Shown in pieces: positions 22,744 through 32,881 of a DNA stretch of 64,000 bases. The DNA is from Cellulomonas sp. P24. GTDB taxonomy: Bacteria; Actinomycetota; Actinomycetes; Actinomycetales; Cellulomonadaceae. Every line of letters begins with the position of its first letter. Position 1 is the first letter of the stretch. The stretch is from contig NZ_JAJDFX010000002.1 of the NCBI RefSeq assembly GCF_024704385.1, positions 558,001-622,000 of the forward strand, in the 5' to 3' direction. Under the pieces are notes generated by a model, which ran no database searches, was not told the DNA's origin, and saw only the letters and a list, made by a program, of their open reading frames with translations. The position numbers and the translations under genes were made by a program.

Positions 22744-23493
22744 CTATTCCCGCGCCGTCTTGGTGTTGCTTGCCTGCGCGCGTGGTCGGACCACGAGCAG
22801 GTCGATGTTGACGTGCGGCGGCCGGCTGAGCGCCCACGCGATCGTGTCGGCGACGTCGTCGGCCACGAGCGGCTGGTAGCCCTCGTAGACCTTGGCCGCC
22901 CGCTCGGCGTCGCCGCCGAACCGGACGAGGGCGAACTCCTCGGTCGCGACGGCGCCGGGAGCGATCTGGATCACCCGGATCGGCTCGCCGACGATCTCCC
23001 AGCGGAGCGTCGTCGCGAGCATCCGCTCGGCGTGCTTCACCCCGGTGTACCCCGCGCCGCCCTCGTAGGCGCCGTCGGCCGCTGTCGACGTGACCACGAG
23101 CACGTCCCCGCCGCCACCCGCCCGCAACGCCGGCAGGAGGGCCTGGGTCACCCGCAGCGTGCCGAGCACGTTGACCTCGTACATGCGGCGCCAGTCGTCG
23201 ATCGAGGACGTCTCGACGGGATCGAGGCCGAACGCCCCGCCGGCGTTGTTGACCAGGGCGGTCAGCCCACCGGTGGCCTCGACGTGCGCCGCGAGCCGGG
23301 CGACGTCCTCGTCGACGGTGAGGTCGGCGGGAAACGCCTCGGCACCGGTCTCGGCCGCGAGCGCGGCGAGTCGGTCGGCCCGGCGCGCCACGGCGACGAC
23401 GTCCCAGCCGTCGTGTCGCAGGCGGCGGACGGTCGCCGCCCCGATCCCGCTCGACGCTCCGGTGACGACGGCGCGCGGCGTGGTGCTGGTCAT
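22744..23493 (-). CDS. Short-chain dehydrogenase/reductase
   Basis: Classical SDR of 249 residues. The cofactor motif is VVTGASSGIGAATV (about residues 9-22), with NNAGG for fold stability and the catalytic YTGVKHAER (Y-x3-K); an arginine pair RRADRL near residue 40 points to NADP(H). Substrate is unknown. ATG 23493 has GGGAG about 7 bases before it; the much longer frame upstream crosses the hairpin repeat and the aminotransferase and is not coding. It lies between the aminotransferase and mmsA, so it may reduce the semialdehyde as a side branch. Confidence 0.85.
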   Translation of the reverse strand: MTSTTPRAVVTGASSGIGAATVRRLRHDGWDVVAVARRADRLAALAAETGAEAFPADLTVDEDVARLAAHVEATGGLTALVNNAGGAFGLDPVETSSIDDWRRMYEVNVLGTLRVTQALLPALRAGGGGDVLVVTSTAADGAYEGGAGYTGVKHAERMLATTLRWEIVGEPIRVIQIAPGAVATEEFALVRFGGDAERAAKVYEGYQPLVADDVADTIAWALSRPPHVNIDLLVVRPRAQASNTKTARE

Positions 23494-23544
23494 GACGGGC
23501 TCCCGTTCAGTTGACATGCTCATGGACTCACGTTCCCCCGCCCC

Positions 23545-23620
23545 CACCCCTTCGTCGAGTGGAGCGTTCTGCACGCGACACGCGGGCGTGTCGCGGCAGA
23601 ACGCTCCACTCGACGGGGTG
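23545..23620. repeat. Long near-perfect palindrome (28-bp stem, 4-base loop)
   Basis: Arms GTCGAGTGGAGCGTTCTGC (23554-23572) plus CGCGACACG (23574-23582) pair with CGTGTCGCG (23587-23595) and GCAGAACGCTCCACTCGAC (23596-23614), interrupted only by one bulged A at 23573, around loop CGGG. Outer CACCCC/GGGGTG extend it with a TTC bulge. It sits 11 bases after the aminotransferase stop and 52 bases before the SDR start. It could be an operon-internal terminator, an mRNA stabiliser or a dispersed palindromic element. Confidence 0.85.
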
Positions 23621-23630
23621 GGGTGGGGGG

Positions 23631-24947
23631 TCAGGTGGCGGACTCGACCGCGGTCAGGGCCGCGTCGTAGATCGCGAGGGCGCGTGCCACCTCGTCGTCG
23701 GTCACGATGCACGGCGGGACCACGTGGATGCGGTTGTCTGCGAGGAAGGGCAGCAGCTCGCGTGCCATCAGCTCGCGCTTCACCGCCCCCATGGTCGCGG
23801 CGCTCACCGGTGTACTCGCCTCCCGGTCGCTCACCAGCTCGAGGGCCCAGAAGACCCCGACACCGCGCACGTCGCCGATCATCGGGTGGCGCACCGCCAG
23901 CTCGGCGAGACCCGGGGCGATCACCTCCGCTCCGATCCGCGCCGCGTTCTCGACGATCCGCTCGTCCTCCATCGCCTCGATCGTCGCGACGATCGAGGCC
24001 ATCGCGAGCGGATGACCCGAGTACGTCAGGCCACCCGGGAAGACCCTGTCGTCGAACGCCGAGGCGATGCGCTCGGAGATGACCACACCGCCCGCCGGGA
24101 CGTAGCCCGAGTTCACGCCCTTGGCGAAGGTGATGAGGTCCGGGACGACGTCGTGGGCGTCGAACGCGAACCACCGGCCGGTCCGGCCGAACCCGGCCAT
24201 CACCTCGTCCAGGATCAGGACGAGGTCGTACCGGTCCGCGAGCGCACGGACCCCCGCGAGGTAGCCGGGCGGCGGCACGAGGATCCCGCCGGTCCCGACG
24301 ATCGTCTCGATGAGGATCGCCGCGATCGACGCCGGCCCCTCGGACTGGATCACCCGCTCGAGGTGCCGGAGCGCGCGCTCGGACTCCTGCTCGGGCGTGC
24401 TCGCCCAGAACTCGCTGCGGTACAGGTACGGGCCGAAGAAGTGCACGTGACCGCGCGCGAACTCGTTGGGGATCCGGCGCCAGTCGCCCGTCGCCACGAC
24501 GGCCGCACCGGTGTTCCCGTGGTACGACCGGTAGAACGAGAGCACCTTGTCGCGTCCCGTCACCTGGCGCGCCATCCGGATCGCGTTCTCGTTGGCGTCC
24601 GCGCCGGCGTTGGTGAAGAAGACCTTCGAGAAGCTCGCCGGCGCGTGCGACAGGATCTTCTCGGCGGCGAGCCCGCGCGGCAGCACCGCGTGCGAGGGCG
24701 CCACGGTCGTCAAGACCTGTGCCTGCTCGACGATCGCCGCGACGACACGCGGGTGCTGGTGGCCGATGTTCGTGTTGACGAGCTGGCTCGAGAAGTCGAG
24801 GTACCGCGAGCCGTCCGCGGTCTCCACCTCGCAGCCGTGCGCCGTCGTGACCACCAGGGGGTCCAGCGTCGCCTGGGCGGACCAGGAGTGGAAGACGTGC
24901 TCGCGGTCGAGCGTGTACGCGAGCTGTCCGTCCGGCTGTGCCGTCAT
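23631..24947 (-). CDS. Class III PLP-dependent aminotransferase (omega-aminotransferase)
   Basis: A 438-residue fold type I aminotransferase. It shows FTNAGADANENAIRMARQ, SYHGNTGAA, the PLP-ring aspartate in LILDEVMAGFGRTG and the Schiff-base lysine in ITFAKGVNSGY. The family transfers omega-amino groups from compounds such as beta-alanine, taurine or gamma-aminobutyrate to pyruvate or 2-oxoglutarate; with mmsA in the same operon beta-alanine is my best guess. The ATG at 24947 (MTAQPDGQLAYTLDREH) starts the family-like sequence. It is divergent from the MocR-type regulator, the classic arrangement for such regulators. Confidence 0.88.
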   Translation of the reverse strand: MTAQPDGQLAYTLDREHVFHSWSAQATLDPLVVTTAHGCEVETADGSRYLDFSSQLVNTNIGHQHPRVVAAIVEQAQVLTTVAPSHAVLPRGLAAEKILSHAPASFSKVFFTNAGADANENAIRMARQVTGRDKVLSFYRSYHGNTGAAVVATGDWRRIPNEFARGHVHFFGPYLYRSEFWASTPEQESERALRHLERVIQSEGPASIAAILIETIVGTGGILVPPPGYLAGVRALADRYDLVLILDEVMAGFGRTGRWFAFDAHDVVPDLITFAKGVNSGYVPAGGVVISERIASAFDDRVFPGGLTYSGHPLAMASIVATIEAMEDERIVENAARIGAEVIAPGLAELAVRHPMIGDVRGVGVFWALELVSDREASTPVSAATMGAVKRELMARELLPFLADNRIHVVPPCIVTDDEVARALAIYDAALTAVESAT

Positions 24948-24989
24948 GTCCTGTGCCTCTCCGAGGTCTGCGGCGCGATGCCTGCTCTT

Positions 24990-25018
24990 GAAATGTCACT
25001 CTGCGTGTTGAACATTTC
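24990..25018. promoter_or_regulatory. Candidate operator between aminotransferase and MocR-type regulator
   Basis: GAAATGT (24990-24996) and ACATTTC (25012-25018) form a perfect 7-bp inverted repeat with a 15-base spacer, about one and a half helical turns. ATGTTTC and AAACAT variants occur further right at 25033-25039 and 25069-25074. The 196-base divergent spacer is otherwise without features. Binding by the adjacent MocR-type protein is inferred from position. Confidence 0.4.
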
Positions 25019-25143
25019 TGTGACGTGTCCCTATGTTTCGTGGCCGAGAACGTCTGTGTCAACGAGGTAAACATCTGCGCCCGACGCGCCGTCCCGAGCC
25101 CCCCGATGCCGGCCGACCGCGCGGGACGCAGCACCATGGGCCG

Positions 25144-26486
25144 ATGGACCTAGCCCTCCACGTCGAGGACCGCAGCCCACGGGGCATCGCGGCGACCGTG
25201 GCGCGCCTCGTGCGGTCCGGCGAGCTGCGACCGGGCGACCGGTTGCCGACCGTGCGTGAGCTCGCCTCCCGGCTCGCTGTGAGCCCGGCGACCGTCAGTG
25301 GCGCCTGGCAGGCCCTCTCGGCCCTCGGTCTCGTCACGTCGCGCGGCCGCGCCGGGACGTTCGTGCTGCCCGAGCCGGCGAGCTGGCTGCCTCCGCGGTA
25401 CCGCGACCTCGCCGGCGGGCCGGGAGCCGCGCGGCTCGACCTCTCCACCGGCACCCCCGACCCCGCGCTCCTCCCGGTGCTCGGCCCCGCCATGGCGCGC
25501 GTGGCCGCGCGCACGCACGCCGCCGACACCGCCACGTACGTGTCGTCCCCGACGATCGAGCCCCTCGAGAGGCTCCTGAGGGAGTCCTGGCCGTTCCAGG
25601 CCCAGCGGATCACCGTCGTCAACGGCGCCATGGACGGGCTGAGCCGCACCCTCGAGCAGGTCGCCGGGTACGGGGACCGGGTGGCCGTCGAGGACCCGGG
25701 CTTCCCCCGCTCTTCGACCTGCTCGACACCCTGGGCCTGGAACGCGTCCCGGTCCCGGTCGACCACCAGGGCATGCGCCCGGATCGCCTGGTCACGGCAT
25801 TGCGCTCCGGCGTCGCTGCGATCGTCCTCCAGCCCCGCGCCCAGAACCCGACCGGGGTCAGCATGTCCTCGACGCGCGCCCGCGAGCTCGCGTCGGCGAT
25901 CCGGACCCGCAGCACCGACGCGTCGCTCCTGGTGATCGAGGACGACCACTCCGGTGCGATCGCCTCGGCGCGACCCGTGAGCCTCGGCAGCTACCTGCCC
26001 GACCGCGTCGTGCACGTCCGCTCGTACTCGAAGTCGCACGGTCCCGACCTGCGCATCGCCGCCGTGGGAGGTCCGGCCACGGTGCTCGACCGGATCGTCG
26101 CACGCCGGATGCTCGGACCCGGGTGGACCAGCAGGATGCTCCAGCAGATCCTGGTGGACCTCCTCACCGACGACGCGGCGCTCGAGACGATCGCCGAGGC
26201 GAGGAGCGCCTACCACGACCGGCAGCGGGCGCTGTCCGCCGCACTCGCGAACCACGGCCTGCGGGTGCCGCCCGGTGACGGGATCAACCTCTGGCTCCCG
26301 GTACGGGACGAGGAGGCCGCCCTGGTGATCCTCGAGGCCGCCGGTGTCCGGGTGGCGCGCGGGGCGCCGTTCCGCTCCGGACCGCTGCCGGCCGGCGCCC
26401 AGGGCCACGTGCGCGTGACCGTGGGGATGCTGAGCGAGGACGCCGACGCCGTCGCCCACCTGCTCGCCGTCGCGGCCGCCGGCTGA
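25144..26486 (+). CDS. MocR/GntR-type regulator with aminotransferase-like domain (one-base frameshift)
   Basis: The N-terminal GntR winged HTH has LRPGDRLPTVRELASRLAVS and ATVSGAWQALSALGLV (about residues 28-65). The C-terminal part is fold-type I aminotransferase-like (RITVVNGAMDGLSRTLEQV, NPTGVSMS, VIEDDHSG, SYSKSHGPDLRI with the PLP lysine). The frame breaks at a five-C run near 25705-25709; one more C gives FPPLFDLLDTLGLERVPVPV and enters the second frame. Length 1343 is one base short of 448 codons. It is divergent from the aminotransferase gene and probably regulates it with PLP or an amino donor as signal. Confidence 0.85.
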
Positions 26487-26574
26487 CGCCCGCCGCCGAG
26501 TCGCGCCGGATGACGCACCCCGGTGGACCAGGCAGACTGAGGCCCCGATCGGTCGACACCCTGGGAGGACCTGC

Positions 26575-27567
26575 GTGAAGGTCACCGTCGTCTCCGGTGG
26601 CGTGGGCGGCGCCCGCTTCACCCGAGGCCTGCTGGCGCTGCTCGCCGAACGCCTTCCCGACGGCCAGGGGGGCACGACGGCCGCGGTCACGGTCGTCGCG
26701 AACACCGGTGACGACATGTGGCTCCATGGCGTGCGCGTGTGCCCCGACCTCGACACGCTGATGTACACCCTCGGCGGGACGGTGCACGAGGACCAGGGCT
26801 GGGGGCGGCGCGACGAGAGCAGCCGGGTGTCGGCGGACCTCGCCGCCTACGACGTCGGGTGGGAGTGGTTCACCCTCGGCGACCTCGACCTCGCGACGCA
26901 CCTGGCCCGCACCCAGCTCCTCCGTGCAGGACTGCCGCTGTCCGCCGTGACGGCCCACCTGTGCCGGCGGTGGCGGCCCGGGGCGACGCTCGTCCCGATG
27001 ACCGACCAGGAGGTCGAGACCCATGTCGCCGTGGACGACGGCGCCGGTGGTGAGCAGCTCCTGCACTTCGAGGAGTGGTGGGTGCGGCATCGCGCGAGCC
27101 TGCCGGCACGGCGGTTCGTCCAGGTCGGCCTCGCGGGCGCGACGGCCGCACCGGGCGTCGTCGAGGCGATCACCGACGCCGACGTGGTCGTCCTCCCCCC
27201 GTCGAACCCGGTGGTGTCGGTCGGCACCGTGCTCGCGATCCCCGGCGTCCGCGACGCGATCACCGCGACGCGCGCGCCGGTCGTCGGTGTGTCACCGGTG
27301 ATCGGCGGCGCTGCCGTGCGCGGGATGGCGGACGCGTGCCTGCAGACGATCGGCGTGGCGACGTCGGCCGAGGCGATCGCGCGGCACTACGGGCTGCGGT
27401 CGCAGGGCGGCGTCCTCGACGCCTGGCTCGTCGACACCGTGGACGCCGGTGCCGCGACGGCCCTGGCCGCCGACGGCTGGTCCGCACGTGCCTTGCCGAC
27501 CCTCATGACCGACGTCCCGGCGACGGCCCGGATCGCCGCGGCGGCTCTCGAGCTCGTCGGCCTCTGA
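26575..27567 (+). CDS. cofD: 2-phospho-L-lactate transferase (F420 biosynthesis, FbiA)
   Basis: Joins the activated phospho-carboxylate to Fo to make F420-0 or dehydro-F420-0. The 330-residue protein begins VTVVSGGVGGARFTRGL and has VVANTGDDMWLHGVRVCPD, TLGGTVHEDQGWG, the NPVVSVGT segment and GVSPVIGGAAVRGMADAC, all CofD hallmarks. GTG 26575 follows GGGAGGA. It converges with cofC; with cofC and cofE within 2.5 kb the F420 pathway after Fo formation is encoded here. Confidence 0.95.
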   Translation: MKVTVVSGGVGGARFTRGLLALLAERLPDGQGGTTAAVTVVANTGDDMWLHGVRVCPDLDTLMYTLGGTVHEDQGWGRRDESSRVSADLAAYDVGWEWFTLGDLDLATHLARTQLLRAGLPLSAVTAHLCRRWRPGATLVPMTDQEVETHVAVDDGAGGEQLLHFEEWWVRHRASLPARRFVQVGLAGATAAPGVVEAITDADVVVLPPSNPVVSVGTVLAIPGVRDAITATRAPVVGVSPVIGGAAVRGMADACLQTIGVATSAEAIARHYGLRSQGGVLDAWLVDTVDAGAATALAADGWSARALPTLMTDVPATARIAAAALELVGL

Positions 27568-27591
27568 CCACACGTCGGCCTCTGACCACAC
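27556..27591. repeat. 18-bp tandem duplication at the cofD/cofC junction
   Basis: GTCGGCCTCTGACCACAC occurs twice in tandem (27556-27573 and 27574-27591). The first copy carries the cofD stop codon (27565-27567); the second ends two bases before the cofC stop. It looks like a local slippage duplication. Confidence 0.8.
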
Positions 27592-27592
27592 G

Positions 27593-28288
27593 TCAGCGGC
27601 CGAGCGGGCCCGGTCGATCGGTGCGCCGCGGCCGTGCGAGCGACCCGACCACACGCAGCACCCTGCGGGTCCGGTCCCCCACGCCGAGGGCGATCACGGC
27701 CGGGAGGTCGTCGGGCACGTCCACGTCGTGACCGAGCCCGGAGCCGGGCGCGAGCGCGATCCGGACGTGCCCGCGGTCGAGGTGCGCCTGCGCCGACCCC
27801 GCGCCGAAGGCCGGGTGCACCGGGACCCCGGGCAGCGCCGTGAGCAGCGTCGTCCCGGCGCCGGTCGCGTCGGTCACGACCCCGAGCGGATGGGCCGCCG
27901 CGGCGGCGAGCGCCTCGTCGACGTCGGTCGCGTGCAGCGCCGGGAGATCGCCGAGAAGCACGCCGACGCCATGGGTCGGGTCGAGGCTGCGCGCATGGTC
28001 GATGCCGGCGCGCACCGCCCGGTTGAGGTCCGGCGGCTGCGGCTCGTGGACCACGTCCATGGCCGCGCCGACGGCAGCCTCGCGGACCCTGCGGACGGTG
28101 TCCGCGTCGCTCGTCACGACGACGATCCGGTCGACGCGCTCCGCTGCTGCGGCCGCCGCGACCGTGTCGGCCGTCATCGCACGCACGAGTGACATGCGTG
28201 GCCCCGGAGCGAGCCACCAGGACAGCCGCGACTTGCCCTCCTGCGGCGGCTTGAGCGGGACGACGAGGGTCCACCGGAGGCCGCTCAC
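27593..28288 (-). CDS. cofC: Phosphoenolpyruvate/2-phospholactate guanylyltransferase (CofC/FbiD)
   Basis: Activates phosphoenolpyruvate or 2-phospho-L-lactate with GTP for CofD. The 231-residue nucleotidyltransferase has VVPLKPPQEGKSRLS at the N-terminus, VVTSDADTVRRV, and LLGDLPAL. The start GTG 28288 lies one base after the cofE stop; the frame is open further up but overlaps cofE. It forms an operon with cofE and the Fgd-like gene and converges with cofD. Confidence 0.9.
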   Translation of the reverse strand: MSGLRWTLVVPLKPPQEGKSRLSWWLAPGPRMSLVRAMTADTVAAAAAAERVDRIVVVTSDADTVRRVREAAVGAAMDVVHEPQPPDLNRAVRAGIDHARSLDPTHGVGVLLGDLPALHATDVDEALAAAAAHPLGVVTDATGAGTTLLTALPGVPVHPAFGAGSAQAHLDRGHVRIALAPGSGLGHDVDVPDDLPAVIALGVGDRTRRVLRVVGSLARPRRTDRPGPLGR

Positions 28289-28289
28289 G

Positions 28290-29063
28290 TCAGCCTTGCC
28301 CGTCCGCGACCGCCGCCTGCGCATCCGCCCACCCCTGCGCGTACGCCTCGGCGCTGCCCTGGGCGAACATGTCGTCCGGACCGAGCCGGACCACCGCGCG
28401 CGCACCCGGGCCGTCCTCGTCGGTCACGAGGTGGCCGAGACCCCGGACGACGGCGATCGGCCGCCCGTCGCTCTTGCCCTTGACGAGCTCCGCGGCCGCG
28501 GCGATCTCGTCCGCGACCGCCGTGACGGTCGCCGTCAGCAGACGCCCGTGGGTGTCCCGCTCGCCGCGCAGGTCGTCGAGGACGACGACACCCGCGGCGC
28601 CGATGGCGAGGTCGGTCACGCCCTGGCGCCACGGCCGGCCTGCGGTGTCGGTCACGACCACGCCGATCCGCACGCCGAGCCGTCGCTGCAGCCCCGCCCG
28701 GATCGTGCGTGCCGAGGCATCGGGGTCCAGCGGGAGCAGGAGGACCGTCCCGTCGGGGGTGTTGCTCGCATCGACACCGGCGGCGGCCATCACCAGCCCG
28801 AGGCGGTTCTCGACGATCCGCGTGGTGCCACCCGGGTGCTCACGCGTGGCCACGACGCGGACCGTCTCGTCCGTGATCGCCTGCTCGCGGTCGTGCGCGG
28901 CGACCACGCGTCCTTCGGACTTGGAGACGATCTTGGAGGTGATGACGACGATGTCGCCGTCCTGCAGGCCGGCGAGGACGGGGGCCGTCAGGGCGACGAG
29001 GTCGTCGCCGGGGTTCACCTCGGGGAGCCCGTCCGGTGCCCAGACGGTGAACGGGCCCGTCAC
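28290..29063 (-). CDS. cofE: Coenzyme F420:L-glutamate ligase (CofE/FbiB ligase part)
   Basis: Adds L-glutamates to F420-0 with GTP. The 257-residue protein contains [18 protein letters not shown], the [24 protein letters not shown] region, and [17 protein letters not shown], all typical of the ligase domain. Unlike mycobacterial FbiB it lacks the C-terminal nitroreductase-like domain. GTG 29063 overlaps the stop of the Fgd-like gene (29060-29063), so both are coupled. Confidence 0.93.
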   Translation of the reverse strand: MTGPFTVWAPDGLPEVNPGDDLVALTAPVLAGLQDGDIVVITSKIVSKSEGRVVAAHDREQAITDETVRVVATREHPGGTTRIVENRLGLVMAAAGVDASNTPDGTVLLLPLDPDASARTIRAGLQRRLGVRIGVVVTDTAGRPWRQGVTDLAIGAAGVVVLDDLRGERDTHGRLLTATVTAVADEIAAAAELVKGKSDGRPIAVVRGLGHLVTDEDGPGARAVVRLGPDDMFAQGSAEAYAQGWADAQAAVADGQG

Positions 29064-30064
29064 CGCACTAGCGCCGGCAGCACGTCGCGACCGAACGTCT
29101 CGATCCACTCGCGCTGGTTCCGGCCCACGTTGTGCAGGTACACCCGGTCGAAGCCGAGGTCCACGTACTTCTGGATCTCGGCCCGGTGCCGGTCCGGGTC
29201 CGCGGAGATGACCATGCGCCCCTCGAAGTCCTCGGGTCGCACGAGCCGCGCCATCTGCTCGAAGTCGAACGGCGACCGGATGTCGGCCTTCGGGAACTTC
29301 ATGCCGCCGTTCGGCCACTCGGTCATCGCGTTGGCGAGCGCCTGCTCGTCGGTCTCGGCCCAGGACAGGTGGAGCTGGAGCACCTTCGGCATCGTGGCGG
29401 GGTCCTTGCCCGCGTCCCGCGCCCCTTCGTCGAACTTCGCGAAGAGACCCGAGATCTTCTCGAGCGGGGCACCGACCGTGATCAGGCCGTCGGCGTGGCG
29501 GCCCGCGCGCTTGGCGGTCACCGGTCCGGCGGTCGCGACGAGGATCTCGGGCGGCACCTCCGGCATCGTCCACAGCCGCGTGGACTCGAGCTTGTAGAAC
29601 GGGCCCGCGTGCTTGACGTCCTTGCCGGCGAGCGACGCGGAGAACAGCTTCGAGATGATCTCGATCGCCTCGAACATCCGGTTGATCCGCTCGGGCGCCT
29701 CGGGCCAGTAGCCGGCGACGACGTGCTCGTTGAGCGCCTCGCCGGACCCCAGGCCGAGCCAGTGCCGACCGGGGTACATCGCGGCGAGCGTCGCGGACGC
29801 CTGGGCGACCATCGCCGGGTGCCAACGGAACGTCGGTGCCGTCACGCCCGGACCGAGATCGCCGACGGTGCGCTCCCCCAGCGCGGCGAGGACGTTCCAC
29901 ACGAAGGCCGACTGGCCCTGCGCGGGCACCCACGGCTGGAAGTGGTCCGCCGCCATGACCCCGGAGAACCCGTGCTGCTCGGCGAGCACCGAGAGCTCGA
30001 CGACCTCGGTCGGGTGGAACTGCTCGAGCATCGCCGCGTATCCGACTGTCAGACCCTGCGCCAC
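29060..30064 (-). CDS. F420-dependent oxidoreductase, Fgd-like LLM class
   Basis: A 334-residue luciferase-like monooxygenase-fold enzyme close to F420-dependent glucose-6-phosphate dehydrogenase. Visible are [11 protein letters not shown] (Asp and Trp of the F420 site), [19 protein letters not shown] and [19 protein letters not shown]. It probably moves hydride between F420 and a substrate; whether that is glucose-6-phosphate is not certain, so no symbol is given. GTG 30064 follows GAGGAG. First gene of the operon with cofE and cofC, divergent from valS. Confidence 0.85.
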   Translation of the reverse strand: MAQGLTVGYAAMLEQFHPTEVVELSVLAEQHGFSGVMAADHFQPWVPAQGQSAFVWNVLAALGERTVGDLGPGVTAPTFRWHPAMVAQASATLAAMYPGRHWLGLGSGEALNEHVVAGYWPEAPERINRMFEAIEIISKLFSASLAGKDVKHAGPFYKLESTRLWTMPEVPPEILVATAGPVTAKRAGRHADGLITVGAPLEKISGLFAKFDEGARDAGKDPATMPKVLQLHLSWAETDEQALANAMTEWPNGGMKFPKADIRSPFDFEQMARLVRPEDFEGRMVISADPDRHRAEIQKYVDLGFDRVYLHNVGRNQREWIETFGRDVLPALVR

Positions 30065-30186
30065 AACCCACTCCTCGTCTCGCCGACCTGCTGCAGCGAG
30101 GGTAACCCGCGCAGGTGACGGGCAGATTTCCGGTGGCGCACGATCTGTGCACGGCCGGTCGGCGGCATCTGGGAGAATGCCTGACC

Positions 30187-32844
30187 ATGAGCGACTCCCC
30201 CCGGACCGAGACCACCGCAGCCCTGCCGACGCCGTCCCCGACGACCTCCCGGGTACCGGACAAGGTCTCCCTCGAGGGACTCGAGAGCCGCTGGGACGCG
30301 GCCTGGAGCGCGCAGGGGACGTACGACTTCGACCGCACCGCCGTCCGTTCCGACGTGTACTCGATCGACACCCCGCCGCCCACCGTCTCCGGCTCGTTGC
30401 ACGTGGGCCATGTGTTCTCCTACACGCACACCGACATCGTCGCGCGCTACTGGCGGATGCGCGGGAAGTCGGTCTTCTACCCGATGGGCTGGGACGACAA
30501 CGGCCTCCCGACCGAACGTCGCGTGCAGAACTACTACGGCGTGCGCTGCGACCCGTCGCTGCCGTACGTCGAGGGCTACCAGCCGCCGCTCGAGGGCGCC
30601 GAGGGCAAGAGCGTCCGGGCGGCGGACCAGCAGCCGATCAGCCGGAAGAACTTCGTCGAGCTCTGCGAGCGCCTGACCGCCGAGGACGAGAAGCAGTTCG
30701 AGGCTCTGTGGCGCCACCTGGGGCTCTCGGTCGACTGGCGGCACCACTACCAGACGATCGGTCGCACGGCGCAGGCGACCGCGCAGACGGCGTTCCTGCG
30801 CAACCTCGCGCGGGACGAGGCCTACCAGGCCGAGGCGCCCGGCCTGTGGGACGTCACGTTCCAGACCGCCGTCGCGCAGGCCGAGCTCGAGGCCCGTGAC
30901 TACCCGGGGCACTTCCACAAGGTCGCGTTCCACGCCCCGGAGGGCCCGGTCTTCATCGAGACCACCCGCCCGGAGCTGCTGCCGGCCTGCGTCGCCCTGA
31001 TCGCGCACCCCGACGACGAGCGCTACCAGCACCTGTTCGGCACGACGGTGCGGTCGCCGCTGTTCGACGTCGAGGTGCCCGTACTGGCCCACCCGGCCGC
31101 CGAGCCGGACAAGGGCGCCGGCATCGCGATGTGCTGCACGTTCGGCGACCTGACCGACGTGCAGTGGTGGCGCGAGCTGCAGCTCCCGACGCGCTCGATC
31201 CTCACCCGCGACGGCCGGCTGACCCGCGAGGTGCCCGACTGGATCGCCACCGCGCCCGCGGTCGAGCTGTTCGAGGCGATCGCCGGCAAGACGACCTTCT
31301 CCGCACGCGCGGCGATCGTGGACGCGCTGCGCGACTCCGGCGACCTCGACGGGGAGCCGGTCGCGACGCAGCGCAAGGCCAACTTCTTCGAGAAGGGCGA
31401 CAAGCCCCTCGAGATCGTCACGAGCCGCCAGTGGTACATCCGCAACGGCGGCAGGGACGCCGCTCTCAACACCGCCCTGCTCGCGCGCGGTGCCGAGCTC
31501 GACTTCCACCCCGAGTTCATGCAGGTCCGCTACGAGAACTGGGTCGGCGGCCTGAACGGCGACTGGCTCGTGTCGCGGCAGCGGTTCTTCGGTGTCCCGA
31601 TCCCGGTGTGGTACCCGCTCGACGCGGACGGCGAGCCTCGGTGGGACGCCCCGATCGTCCCGCCGGAGGAGATCCTGCCGATCGACCCGTCGTCGGACGT
31701 CCCGGCCGGCTACACCGCCGACCAGCGCGGTCAGGCCGGTGGCTTCATCGGGGACCCGGACATCATGGACACGTGGGCGACGTCGTCCCTCACGCCGCAG
31801 ATCGCCGGCGGGTGGCTCGCCGACCCGGATCTCTTCGCGCGGGTCTTCCCGATGGACCTCCGTCCTCAGGGCCAGGACATCATCCGGACGTGGCTGTTCT
31901 CGACGGTCGTCCGTTCGCACCTGGAGCACGGGTCGCTGCCGTGGAGCGACGCCGCGATCTCCGGATGGATCCTCGATCCCGACCGCAAGAAGATGAGCAA
32001 GTCCAAGGGCAACGTCGTGACCCCGATGGGTCTCCTGGAGGAGCACGGCTCGGACGCGGTGCGCTACTGGGCGGCGTCGGCCCGCCTCGGCACCGATGCC
32101 GCGTTCGAGGTCGGTCAGATGAAGATCGGCCGCCGCCTCGCGATCAAGGTGCTCAACGCGAGCAAGTTCGCGCTGTCGTTCGCCGGTGACGGCGAGGTGC
32201 CCCTCGACCCGGCCCTGGTCACCGAGGCCCTCGACAAGGCCATGCTCGCGGGTCTTGCGGACGTGGTCGAGAAGGCGACGGCGGCCCTCACGGCGTACGA
32301 CCACACGCGCGCGCTCGAGCTCACCGAGACGTTCTTCTGGACGTTCTGCGACGACTACCTCGAGCTCGTCAAGGACCGTGCGTACGGCGCGGACGCCGCC
32401 GAGGGCGCCGCCCCGTCGGCCGCCACGGTGTCGGCGCGCACGAGCCTCGGCCTGGCGCTCGACACTCTCCTCCGGCTGTTCGCACCGGTGCTCCCGTTCG
32501 CGACCGAGGAGGTCTGGTCGTGGTGGCGCGAGGGGTCGATCCACCGTGCCGCGTGGCCGGTGGCGGAGCCGCTGCGGGCTGCGGCGGGGGACGCCGACCC
32601 GACAGTCCTCGGGGCTGCAGGCACCGCGCTGGCAGCTCTGCGCAAGGTCAAGTCGGAGGCGAAGGTCTCCCAGCGCACGGTCCTCACCGAGGTCGAGCTC
32701 GCGGTGCCCGCCGGTACCCTCGCCGGCGTCCGCCTCGCCTTCGAGGACGTCCGGTCCGCCGGGCGCGTCACGGAGCTCGTCCTCGTGGCCGACGACTCGC
32801 TCGAGGTGCCGGTCGTGCGCACCGTGGAGCTCGCGGCGAGCTGA
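30187..32844 (+). CDS. valS: Valyl-tRNA synthetase
   Basis: Class I synthetase for tRNA-Val, 885 residues. The HIGH motif is [14 protein letters not shown], the KMSKS loop [13 protein letters not shown], and [11 protein letters not shown] is typical of the actinobacterial/archaeal ValS type. The C-terminal part includes the anticodon-binding helices. ATG 30187 is chosen over the in-frame 30115 because [10 protein letters not shown] follows GGGAGA and lies just outside the divergent promoter region. The 122-base spacer is shared with the Fgd-like gene. Confidence 0.95.
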   Translation: MSDSPRTETTAALPTPSPTTSRVPDKVSLEGLESRWDAAWSAQGTYDFDRTAVRSDVYSIDTPPPTVSGSLHVGHVFSYTHTDIVARYWRMRGKSVFYPMGWDDNGLPTERRVQNYYGVRCDPSLPYVEGYQPPLEGAEGKSVRAADQQPISRKNFVELCERLTAEDEKQFEALWRHLGLSVDWRHHYQTIGRTAQATAQTAFLRNLARDEAYQAEAPGLWDVTFQTAVAQAELEARDYPGHFHKVAFHAPEGPVFIETTRPELLPACVALIAHPDDERYQHLFGTTVRSPLFDVEVPVLAHPAAEPDKGAGIAMCCTFGDLTDVQWWRELQLPTRSILTRDGRLTREVPDWIATAPAVELFEAIAGKTTFSARAAIVDALRDSGDLDGEPVATQRKANFFEKGDKPLEIVTSRQWYIRNGGRDAALNTALLARGAELDFHPEFMQVRYENWVGGLNGDWLVSRQRFFGVPIPVWYPLDADGEPRWDAPIVPPEEILPIDPSSDVPAGYTADQRGQAGGFIGDPDIMDTWATSSLTPQIAGGWLADPDLFARVFPMDLRPQGQDIIRTWLFSTVVRSHLEHGSLPWSDAAISGWILDPDRKKMSKSKGNVVTPMGLLEEHGSDAVRYWAASARLGTDAAFEVGQMKIGRRLAIKVLNASKFALSFAGDGEVPLDPALVTEALDKAMLAGLADVVEKATAALTAYDHTRALELTETFFWTFCDDYLELVKDRAYGADAAEGAAPSAATVSARTSLGLALDTLLRLFAPVLPFATEEVWSWWREGSIHRAAWPVAEPLRAAAGDADPTVLGAAGTALAALRKVKSEAKVSQRTVLTEVELAVPAGTLAGVRLAFEDVRSAGRVTELVLVADDSLEVPVVRTVELAAS

Positions 32845-32881
32845 TCCGTCCGATCGTCGCCGGGTCCGCGCTCCCCCTGAG

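Noticed and set aside
23545-23620. CRISPR array
   Set aside because: There is only one palindrome and no regularly spaced repeats or cas genes.
24948-25137. Extended frame continuing the aminotransferase/SDR region upstream
   Set aside because: It crosses the divergent promoter and the aminotransferase gene in the wrong frame.
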